From NCBI GenBank assembly GCA_947177695.1, contig CAMWVO010000024.1:1-12010 (forward strand): a stretch of 12,010 nt of DNA, given 5' to 3'. The notes below the pieces were generated by a model, which saw only the letters and a program-made list of their open reading frames with translations, was not told the origin of the DNA and did no database searches. This document shows, one piece after another, positions 1 through 5,576 of the stretch. Position 1 is the stretch's first letter; each line of letters begins with the position of its first letter. The stretch comes from an uncultured Clostridia bacterium (GTDB lineage: Bacteria > Bacillota > Clostridia > Oscillospirales > Ruminococcaceae). The translations under genes and the position numbers were made by a program.

Positions 1-396
1 GGTTTTAAGATTGTTCAGTTTATCCTCATATTCCTCCTGACCCATTGTATTGCCGACGGTATAGTCGTCAGAAAACATTAGAAATGCGGCAAACTTGCCG
101 TCGCACATTATAGGGAAATCGTATCCTGTATGTTCTACCCCGCTCGGATATACTTCGTTTACTATGATAGGACTGCCAAGTTGTGCGGTTTTCTGCTGTT
201 CCTCGGTAAGACCGATTGTTTTAAGTCTGTAGGAAATATGCGATTTATCTGCAAAGATTTTTTCAGCATATTCTGTAACTTCTTTCGGCGTGGGCGCGGT
301 CTTGATAAATATAAGATTATCCTCCGCAAAAGCCGTTACTGCGGACATTGCGGCGACCACAGCGGCGGCAAACAGGGTACACAAAAGTTTTTTCAT
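1..396 (-). CDS. Secreted protein of unknown function, N-terminal 132 residues (runs off the left edge)
   Basis: The minus strand is open from an ATG at 396 to base 1, giving 132 codons without a stop, so this is the N-terminal part of a longer protein. Residues 1-24 form a classical signal peptide: two lysines, a hydrophobic core rich in Leu, Ala and Val, then a type I signal peptidase site AFA before Glu-Asp at 25-26. The mature part is mixed and mildly acidic and shows no domain I recognise; stretches such as SPIIVNEVYPSG, PIMCDGKFAAF and MGQEEYEDKLN look like a folded extracellular domain. An AAAGGA ribosome binding site lies about 10 bases before the chosen ATG. A GTG six bases further upstream is in frame but too close to that site. 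The gene is divergent from the unknown gene at 675. Export is well supported; function is unknown. Confidence 0.75.
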   Translation of the reverse strand, partial: MKKLLCTLFAAAVVAAMSAVTAFAEDNLIFIKTAPTPKEVTEYAEKIFADKSHISYRLKTIGLTEEQQKTAQLGSPIIVNEVYPSGVEHTGYDFPIMCDGKFAAFLMFSDDYTVGNTMGQEEYEDKLNNLKT

Positions 397-495
397 TTTC
401 ACCATTTCCTTTCATTTTCGGCGTTTTGGATTTGCTTCTACATATAATACAATTCAAAAGCCCGTAATTTTTCATTTGTAAAAATTTTTCTGCGG

Positions 496-548
496 TTTGC
501 ACAAAATTTCTTCAAAAAATTGTGCAAAACAACACTGCACAAATGTGC
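496..548. promoter_or_regulatory. Cluster of TGCACAAA-type inverted repeats, possible operator
   Basis: TTTGCACAA at 496-504 is matched by its exact reverse complement TTGTGCAAA at 520-528. A second small palindrome, GCACA-AA-TGTGC, follows at 537-548. The octamer TGCACAAA therefore occurs at 498 and 536 on the plus strand and nearly complete at 520-527 on the minus strand. The cluster sits just upstream of the -35 box at 558, where an activator or repressor would bind. The protein that would read it is not identifiable from this window. Confidence 0.4.
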
Positions 549-557
549 TGAAATGTC

Positions 558-586
558 TTGCAAAGTGAAAAATAATGTGCTATAAT
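558..586 (+). promoter_or_regulatory. Sigma-A promoter for the gene at 675
   Basis: The -35 box TTGCAA (558-563) and a perfect -10 box TATAAT (581-586) are 17 bases apart. Transcription should start near 593, leaving a leader of about 80 bases before the ATG at 675. Confidence 0.8.
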
Positions 587-593
587 GATAATC

Positions 594-688
594 GGGGACG
601 GCACCCATAACAAAAAACAGCAGGACATATTACTAAAAACCGAATAAGAAAAGTAACAAGAGGGGAGGACACCCATGGCAAAAAACGT
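594..688 (+). repeat. Imperfect direct repeat: leader copy of the translation start region
   Basis: Bases 594-618 and 662-686 match at 21 of 25 positions. Both read GGGGA, then two or three variable bases, then CACCCAT, two variable bases, and CAAAAAAC. The second copy is the ribosome binding site, start codon and first codons of the gene at 675. The first copy lies at the predicted 5' end of the mRNA, 68 bases earlier, and has ATA in place of ATG so cannot start translation there. It may be a regulatory decoy or protein-binding site, or the trace of a small duplication. Confidence 0.6.
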
Positions 689-1814
689 TATTGTTACAGA
701 CGAATTTGATAACCAGATCGGTCTGACGTACCCGAAAAGGGCGCGTGGGCTGATAAAAAACGGTCGGGCGGAGTACGTCTCGGACGACCGGATAAGGTTG
801 CTCAAAGGCGCTCATGCTCCGTCCGCGAATAACGATACGGAGGATTTTAAAATGAGTAATATTATTAATTTCAACGCCAGAGAGTTTAAATTCGATGAGA
901 CTTGCCAGTCATTGGACGGAAATCCCGTAAACGCAGGAAGCAGAATGTTTATTTCCGATTTCAGCGGCGAGAACGCCGAGGTATTCGAGATGGGCGACTG
1001 GCAGTGGACGTGGTCGCAGATCAAGTGCGAAAAACAGCTTGAACCAAATACCGATTATGTGTTCCGCTTTGCGGTGCAGGGCGGCGTAAACCATACGGGC
1101 GACGGTCAGTCCCGTTTTATAGTCGTGCAGAACAAGAATTGGGAGGACAGGCTGGAGTATCCGCTTGAAAGAAGCCGTTTCAAGCCAACTTTGAGCAAGC
1201 GCACGGAAAGCGGTTTGTTTAGGGTCTACGAGATACCCTTTAACAGCGGCGAGAGCGGTAATATTATGTTCATGTTCAATGTTCAGCATTTTATTGAGGT
1301 CATTATGCCCGCCAAAGAGCTTGAAGCCTATGCCGATCTTGAGGATTACACATACGATCAGTGGTGGCAGGAGGCTCACGGACAGTCGGGAAACCCAAAC
1401 GCTTTCAATGGCAACGGGAAACGCGGCAATATTGATCTGAGCGGAGCTGTGATAAACAGCAACAGACTGCTCAAAAAATTTATGGATATGGCTGCAAAAG
1501 GATTTGATGTTGATTTGAGCGGCGCTGTACTCGGCGGCGATGACGAGGTCGATTGGAGTGAATACGACCAAAAGGCTGCGGAAGCCGACGCTAAAGCGGC
1601 AGAGTACGACAGACTTGCTGCTGAAGCCGATGCAAAATGGGAAAATTTCCACGGGCAGTACGAGGAAGTAAGAGAGAAATTAAAGGAATCTTATGCGCGT
1701 ACACAGTATCTTTACGAGTCTGCTCCCGACGGCAGTCCCGAAAAGAGTGCGTTCGAAGCGAGCATGAACGGCTTGAAAGCAAGTTTGGACAGCTTGGCTG
1801 ATGTATTTGAATAA
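675..1814 (+). CDS. Unknown cytoplasmic protein: PLMP/RRXRR-like N-terminus, beta-rich middle, DLSGAV repeats, coiled coil
   Basis: This 379-residue protein has no signal peptide or membrane segment. Residues 1-44 form a small domain with a beta strand (VIVTDEF), a turn, then YPKRARGLIKNGRAEYV and a closing strand. Its pattern resembles the PLMP/RRXRR segment at the N-terminus of IscB, and I recall similar segments in many Clostridia hypothetical proteins. Residues 60-225 alternate hydrophobic and polar residues and contain many aromatics, suggesting a beta sandwich. Residues 253-260 and 279-286 are two copies of (I/V)DLSGAV(I/L). Residues 297-345 are Ala/Glu/Lys-rich and probably a coiled coil. 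The ATG at 675 has a strong GGGGAGG site. A second in-frame ATG at 852 (Met60), preceded by GGAGG, could give a 320-residue form lacking the first domain. The gene stands alone between its promoter and a hairpin. Function is unknown. Confidence 0.85.
   Translation: MAKNVIVTDEFDNQIGLTYPKRARGLIKNGRAEYVSDDRIRLLKGAHAPSANNDTEDFKMSNIINFNAREFKFDETCQSLDGNPVNAGSRMFISDFSGENAEVFEMGDWQWTWSQIKCEKQLEPNTDYVFRFAVQGGVNHTGDGQSRFIVVQNKNWEDRLEYPLERSRFKPTLSKRTESGLFRVYEIPFNSGESGNIMFMFNVQHFIEVIMPAKELEAYADLEDYTYDQWWQEAHGQSGNPNAFNGNGKRGNIDLSGAVINSNRLLKKFMDMAAKGFDVDLSGAVLGGDDEVDWSEYDQKAAEADAKAAEYDRLAAEADAKWENFHGQYEEVREKLKESYARTQYLYESAPDGSPEKSAFEASMNGLKASLDSLADVFE
839..854 (+). promoter_or_regulatory. Internal ribosome binding site and in-frame start codon (Met60)
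   Basis: GGAGG at 839-843 is followed after 8 bases by ATG at 852-854, in frame with the gene that starts at 675. Spacing and the AT-rich gap (ATTTTAAA) closely resemble the ilvC start in this window (GGAGG, AATTTAAA, ATG). The site falls exactly at the junction between the small N-terminal domain and the rest of the protein, so a shorter product from the same mRNA is plausible. Confidence 0.5.
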
Positions 1815-1843
1815 TTGTACTCAAAGGCGATGAATAATTAAAA

Positions 1844-1879
1844 CAAGTCCCTCGGCGGTTGTCGGGGGACTTGCTTTTG
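1844..1879 (+). terminator. Hairpin terminator after the unknown gene
   Basis: CAAGTCCC (1844-1851) pairs with GGGACTTG (1866-1873), and one wobble pair plus two further pairs extend the stem to about 11 bp. It is followed by CTTTTGC, a short T run, so termination is likely but not ideal. It separates this transcript from the ilvB promoter. Confidence 0.65.
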
Positions 1880-1931
1880 CAGCAGTAAAAGTCCCGCAAA
1901 ATTGATTTTTACGGAATTTTACAAATACCCA

Positions 1932-1960
1932 TTGACTTTGAACGCGAAAAGAGGTATTAT
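1932..1960 (+). promoter_or_regulatory. Sigma-A promoter for ilvB
   Basis: TTGACT (1932-1937) and TATTAT (1955-1960) are separated by 17 bases. The start point should be near 1967, only about 40 bases before the ilvB start codon. That is too short for a T-box or a peptide-based attenuator. Confidence 0.8.
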
Positions 1961-1961
1961 T

Positions 1962-1977
1962 AAAAGGTATACTTTTT
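1962..1977. promoter_or_regulatory. Palindrome at the ilvB transcription start, possible operator
   Basis: AAAAGGTATACTTTTT is a 16-base palindrome around GTATAC with one mismatched pair (1966/1973). It overlaps the predicted start point of ilvB transcription, a natural place for a repressor. The regulator is unknown and the AT-rich composition makes a chance palindrome possible. Confidence 0.3.
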
Positions 1978-2007
1978 TACAATAAATTTTCGATTGGAGT
2001 GATTGGA

Positions 2008-3624
2008 TTGATCAAAGCCGCTGAAGCAATGGTAAAATGTCTGGAAAACGAGGGCGTTAAGGTCGTCTTTGGTTATCCGGGAGCTGCAATCTGTCCGTTT
2101 TACGACGAGCTTACACACTCGGATATACGCCACATTCTCGTAAGACGCGAGGACAACGCAGGTCATGCCGCAAACGGCTATGCGCGGATCACGGGCAAGC
2201 CTGCGGTCTGTATCGCAACGTCCGGTCCCGGGGCTATGAACCTTATGACTGCCATAGCAACTGCATACGCCGACAGCGTACCTCTCATATGCATTACGGG
2301 ACAGGTCTCCACCGACCAGATTGGCTGCGACGTTTTCCAGGAGGTTGACACCACAGGCGCTGCCGAGCCCTTTGTAAAGTACAGCTACCTTATCAAGGAC
2401 GCTTCCGAGCTTCCGCGGATATTCAAGGAGGCTTTCTATATTGCGGGTTCGGGACGTAACGGTCCTGTGCTTATAGACGTGCCTGTGGATATCCAGCAGA
2501 CCATGATAGATTTTCAGTACCCCGAAAAGGTGGAGCTTCGCACCTACAAGCCCACCGTAAAGGGAAACAGCTTTCAGATCAAAAAGGTCTGCGAGGCTCT
2601 TAAAAATTCCGAAAGACCCCTTATCTGCGCGGGCGGAGGAGTTATTTCCGCCGACGCCTGCGGCGAGCTTCGGGAGCTTGCCGAAAAGACAAGGATACCT
2701 GTTGTCTCAACTATGATGGGACTTGGCATCTTCCCCACGGAACACCCCCTCTATATGGGTATGCTCGGTATGCACGGCGTAAAGACTGCAAACGAGGCTG
2801 TGTCCAAGTGCGACACTATGATACTCATAGGCGCGAGAGTGGGCGACAGGGCGGTCAGGTCTCCGAAATTCCTTGCTGAGACCACGAAAATTATCCACAT
2901 AGACGTTGACCCCGCCGAAATAGGCAAGAATATGCACGTTGACATTCCACTTGTAGGAAACTGCAAGCTTATTCTGACGGAGCTTTCCGAAAAGCTGGGA
3001 AGCGCAGAACGCGCAGACTGGCTTGCGGAGCTGTCCGAGGTAAAGAACACCGTCCCCAAGGAGGACGAGACCGAGGGCTATGTGAACCCGAAAATGTTTA
3101 TCCGCAAGCTTTCGGCAAGGCTGTCCGAAAACACGGTATGCGTTGCGGACGTTGGTCAGAACCAGATATGGACCTGCAACAACTTTCAGTTCAAGGGCGG
3201 ACGTTTCCTTACAAGCGGCGGCATGGGTACAATGGGATACTCCATACCTGCGGCAATAGGCGCGAAGTTTGCTTCTCCAAATTCGGAGGTGGTGGCGATC
3301 TGCGGCGACGGCTCTTTCCAGATGCAGATGATGGAGCTTGCTACAATTGCGCAGGAAAAAATTCCCATTAAGATTATCCTAATGAGAAACAACCGTCTGG
3401 GAATGGTTCGGGAGCTCCAGACAAATCAGTATTCCGACAACCAGACAGCCGTACACATTGCGGACGGAAACCCAGATTTTGTGGCTCTTGCCAAGGCTTA
3501 CGGCATAAGAGCGGAGCGGGTCTGCACCATGGCGGAAGCGGAGGAAGCTATCGAGCATTTGTGTACTTCAAAGGAAGCATACCTGCTGGAGTGCAACGTT
3601 TGGAGAAACGAGTCCACACTGTAA
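2008..3624 (+). CDS. ilvB: Acetohydroxyacid synthase (acetolactate synthase) large catalytic subunit
   Basis: The enzyme is thiamine diphosphate dependent and condenses two pyruvates to acetolactate, or pyruvate with 2-ketobutyrate to acetohydroxybutyrate, the first shared step to valine, leucine and isoleucine. From a TTG start at 2008 it has 538 residues. The N-terminal cofactor domain carries the catalytic Glu48 in VRREDNAGHAANGYAR and the motif SGPGAMN near 75. A central domain spans roughly 185-325. The C-terminal domain holds the diphosphate-binding GDGSF (433-437) with Asn at 461-462. TTG is preferred because GGAG lies 8 bases upstream; a GTG at 1999 is in frame but has no site in front. 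The usual Gln-Trp after LGMVR, a herbicide-sensitivity position, is Glu-Leu here. The C-terminus is short for the family, ending in NESTL. It is first in a cluster with ilvN and ilvC. Confidence 0.95.
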   Translation: MIKAAEAMVKCLENEGVKVVFGYPGAAICPFYDELTHSDIRHILVRREDNAGHAANGYARITGKPAVCIATSGPGAMNLMTAIATAYADSVPLICITGQVSTDQIGCDVFQEVDTTGAAEPFVKYSYLIKDASELPRIFKEAFYIAGSGRNGPVLIDVPVDIQQTMIDFQYPEKVELRTYKPTVKGNSFQIKKVCEALKNSERPLICAGGGVISADACGELRELAEKTRIPVVSTMMGLGIFPTEHPLYMGMLGMHGVKTANEAVSKCDTMILIGARVGDRAVRSPKFLAETTKIIHIDVDPAEIGKNMHVDIPLVGNCKLILTELSEKLGSAERADWLAELSEVKNTVPKEDETEGYVNPKMFIRKLSARLSENTVCVADVGQNQIWTCNNFQFKGGRFLTSGGMGTMGYSIPAAIGAKFASPNSEVVAICGDGSFQMQMMELATIAQEKIPIKIILMRNNRLGMVRELQTNQYSDNQTAVHIADGNPDFVALAKAYGIRAERVCTMAEAEEAIEHLCTSKEAYLLECNVWRNESTL

Positions 3625-3640
3625 TGTCAGGTGATCAAAC

Positions 3641-4765
3641 ATGAAAAAACGGCTGCTGTGGATAGATATGCTGAAAATAACGTCTATGCTGATGATTTTG
3701 ATACTTCATATTTTTCTAAATGGCAGGATACTGTACAGTTTTGAAATAGGAAGTGCGGAATATGCGGCGGGGTGGTTCATTGGATCGGTCTGTTACTGTG
3801 CTGTAAATTGCTATGCAATTATTACGGGATATCTTATGTACCGTCCCGAAAAGGAAAAATTCAACTACTCCCGGATCATTCCGCTGTGGCTTCAGGTGTT
3901 TTTTTACAGCGCGGCAATTACTGTTGCTTTCCTTTTGACTGCTCCCGAATGCTTTGCGGCAGGCGATTATTCTGCCGCAAGCTGCTTCATGCCTGTTTTA
4001 AGCAATACCTATTGGTACTTTACTTCATATTTCGGAATGTTCTTTTTTATTCCGTTTATGAATGTTATGATACGTAACATTGATAAAAAGGAATTTACCG
4101 TACTTGTCGGAACTGCGTTTGCTGTTCTCTCGTTTATGCCGTTCACTTTCACGTACAAAAAGGATCCCTTCGGAACGCAGTACGGCTTCAGCATGGTATG
4201 GCTTGCGGTCCTTTATCTTGCGGGAGCGTACATAAAACGCTTCGGAGACAATTTTACGCTGAAAAAAAGAACATGGGCAGCTGCTCTTGTTTTTTCATCT
4301 TTGATCCCTTGCGTTTCGTCGCTGGCGCTGGACTATGTAAGCGCAAGGGATTTTGAAAATGTTTACAACACCAATCTGGGCGGACTGACGTACAATTATA
4401 CTTCACCTTTTACGGTGATCAGCGCGGTATCGCTTTTTATGCTTTTCAAGGACGCTGAAATAAGGAGCGGACTTGCGGAAAAGCTTATAAATTTCTTTGC
4501 TCCCGCGTCTTTTTCGGTATATCTCATTCATACCCACCCGCTTGTGTTTATCTTTGTTTTCAATGACAAATTTGCTTTCCTTACGAGATACAATGCTGCG
4601 GTAACGCTGCTCGGAGGCATATTATGCGCCGTTTTCCTGTATATTGTTCTTTCGGCGGCGGATCATATCAGAATGGCTCTTTTCAAAGCTATGAAAGTGA
4701 GCCGTAATTCCGAACGGCTTGTAAACTCGCTTACGGACAGAATAAAAAGCATGAAATTAAGGTAA
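3641..4765 (+). CDS. Integral membrane acyltransferase, acyltransferase 3 family
   Basis: This 374-residue protein has about ten hydrophobic helices and the hallmarks of the acyltransferase 3 (OafA/OatA/WecH-like) family. Helix 1 carries the conserved His23 in MILILHIFLNG, a second helix reads NCYAIITGYLMY near 56-67, YWYFTSYFGMFFFIPF follows near 124-139, and SVYLIHTHPLVF occurs near 292-303. Relatives transfer acetyl or other acyl groups to sugars of cell-wall polymers, exopolysaccharides or antibiotics at the membrane; the substrate here cannot be told. The ATG follows an AGGTGA site and lies 16 bases after the ilvB stop, so the two genes are almost certainly co-transcribed. Its position between the large and small subunit genes of acetohydroxyacid synthase is unusual. 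No terminator is seen after it. Confidence 0.9.
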   Translation: MKKRLLWIDMLKITSMLMILILHIFLNGRILYSFEIGSAEYAAGWFIGSVCYCAVNCYAIITGYLMYRPEKEKFNYSRIIPLWLQVFFYSAAITVAFLLTAPECFAAGDYSAASCFMPVLSNTYWYFTSYFGMFFFIPFMNVMIRNIDKKEFTVLVGTAFAVLSFMPFTFTYKKDPFGTQYGFSMVWLAVLYLAGAYIKRFGDNFTLKKRTWAAALVFSSLIPCVSSLALDYVSARDFENVYNTNLGGLTYNYTSPFTVISAVSLFMLFKDAEIRSGLAEKLINFFAPASFSVYLIHTHPLVFIFVFNDKFAFLTRYNAAVTLLGGILCAVFLYIVLSAADHIRMALFKAMKVSRNSERLVNSLTDRIKSMKLR

Positions 4766-4790
4766 TGACACCATAACATTAAATTATATA

Positions 4791-4838
4791 ACTTATAACT
4801 TATATGCACTTTACTTATAGAGTAAAATGTGGTAAACT
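4791..4838 (+). promoter_or_regulatory. Probable ilvN promoter overlapping ACTTATA repeats and a TTTACT/AGTAAA palindrome
   Basis: A -35 box TTTACT (4810-4815) and a -10 box TAAACT (4833-4838) are 17 bases apart, and TGG just before the -10 box makes it an extended type. The heptamer ACTTATA occurs three times, at 4791, 4798 and 4813. TTTACT (4810-4815) and AGTAAA (4821-4826) form a perfect 6-base inverted repeat over the spacer, extended outward by two further matching pairs after one mismatch. The boxes are only moderate matches, so this promoter is less certain than the others. Confidence 0.45.
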
Positions 4839-4853
4839 ATTACTGTAAAGATA

Positions 4854-4883
4854 ATGCAATCCCGATTGCGGCTATAATTGCAT
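4854..4883 (+). promoter_or_regulatory. Possible switching hairpins in the ilvN leader
   Basis: ATGCAAT (4854-4860) can pair with ATTGC at 4865-4869 as a tight hairpin, or with ATTGCAT at 4877-4883 as a longer 7-bp stem. The two pairings exclude each other. They lie in the predicted ilvN leader just before the ribosome binding site GGAG at 4900-4903. A regulatory role is only inferred. Confidence 0.25.
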
Positions 4884-4910
4884 ATCGGATCAGAGTAAAG
4901 GAGCTGTTCC

Positions 4911-5405
4911 ATGAAACATACAATTTCTATTTTGGTGGAGAACCATGCAGGTGTGCTGTCAAGAATTTCCGGACTTTTCTCACGCCGCGGCTTTAATATC
5001 GACAGCCTTGCGGTGGGCAGGACGGACGATCCCGAGACCTCCCGCGTTACCATCGTAGCCGAGGGTGACGAGCATACCGTCGAGCAGCTTGAAAAGCAGC
5101 TCAACAAGCTTATAGACACCATAAAGGTCAAGACCCTTGCTCCCGAGGAGCTGCTTCCCAGAGAGCTTCAGCTTATCAAGATAAACGCAAATCCTCAGCA
5201 GCGGGGTGAGATACTCACCGTCTGCGAGATAATGGGCGCGAAGATAATTGATATTTCCGCCAACACCATGACGCTGGAGATATCCGACACTCCCGTACAC
5301 CTGATGCGGTTTGAGGAGCTTATCCGTCCATACGGTATCAAGGAGATAGTCCGCACTGGTGTTATCGCGATACAAAAGGGCGCGGACACCATTACCAAAA
5401 AGTAG
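4911..5405 (+). CDS. ilvN: Acetohydroxyacid synthase small regulatory subunit
   Basis: The protein has 164 residues, the usual size of the short IlvN/IlvH type. It binds the IlvB catalytic subunit, raises its activity and in characterised relatives confers feedback inhibition by valine. Residues 1-75 are an ACT domain starting ISILVENHAGVLSRISGLF, with GFNIDSL near 27-33, the signature of this family. The second half (about 80-160) is the C-terminal subunit-contact domain, with LIKINANPQQRGEI near 88-101. The ATG is preceded by AAAGGAG at a spacing of 7 bases. It follows the acyltransferase gene after 145 bases and precedes ilvC by 171 bases. A small GC hairpin begins on the last base of the stop codon. 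Confidence 0.95.
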   Translation: MKHTISILVENHAGVLSRISGLFSRRGFNIDSLAVGRTDDPETSRVTIVAEGDEHTVEQLEKQLNKLIDTIKVKTLAPEELLPRELQLIKINANPQQRGEILTVCEIMGAKIIDISANTMTLEISDTPVHLMRFEELIRPYGIKEIVRTGVIAIQKGADTITKK

Positions 5406-5484
5406 CGCGGAGCCCGCGCAGGCTTGTTCTACCCCACAGTAAATCACAGCAAACCTTTACTGTGTTAAGCCCCTATCAAGGGGC
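5405..5484 (+). promoter_or_regulatory. Three hairpins in the ilvN-ilvC spacer
   Basis: Three inverted repeats follow one another. GCGCGG (5405-5410) pairs with CCGCGC (5414-5419). CACAGTAAA (5435-5443) pairs with TTTACTGTG (5456-5464). GCCCC (5469-5473) pairs with GGGGC (5480-5484). None is followed directly by a clean T run, so they look more like mRNA processing, partial attenuation or protein-binding elements than a simple terminator. The middle repeat shares TTTACT/AGTAAA with the repeat before ilvN. Confidence 0.45.
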
Positions 5485-5514
5485 GGGGAAAATATCACAT
5501 TTTTTAATCATAAA

Positions 5515-5542
5515 TTGAACGGCTGACGCTGTTTGATATAGT
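5515..5542 (+). promoter_or_regulatory. Sigma-A promoter for ilvC
   Basis: TTGAAC (5515-5520) and TATAGT (5537-5542) are separated by 16 bases, and TGA immediately before the -10 box makes it an extended type. Transcription would start near 5549, about 28 bases before the ilvC ATG, so ilvC can be made independently of the upstream genes. Confidence 0.65.
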
Positions 5543-5576
5543 ACACAAAAAATTAATATAAATGGAGGAATTTAAA

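Noticed and set aside
909..1652. A 247-codon minus-strand frame opposite the unknown gene
   Set aside because: The plus-strand gene has a promoter, a strong ribosome binding site, domain-like composition and a terminator; the antisense frame has none of these.
675..1814. An IscB-type nuclease
   Set aside because: Only the short N-terminal pattern is similar. No RuvC or HNH motifs and no bridge helix are present, and no adjacent guide-RNA-like structure was seen.
1815..1998. T-box or leader-peptide attenuator before ilvB
   Set aside because: The promoter at 1932-1960 leaves about 40 bases of leader, and the hairpin at 1844-1873 belongs to the preceding gene. No T-box sequence or run of branched-chain codons is present.
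1999..2007. GTG at 1999 as the ilvB start
   Set aside because: No ribosome binding site lies upstream of it. The GGAG at 1996-1999 overlaps it and is well spaced for TTG 2008. Not fully excluded.
5562..5576. ATG at 5562 as the ilvC start, giving five extra residues
   Set aside because: The extra codons are the ribosome binding site GGAGG itself, and the protein beginning at 5577 matches the normal class I N-terminus.
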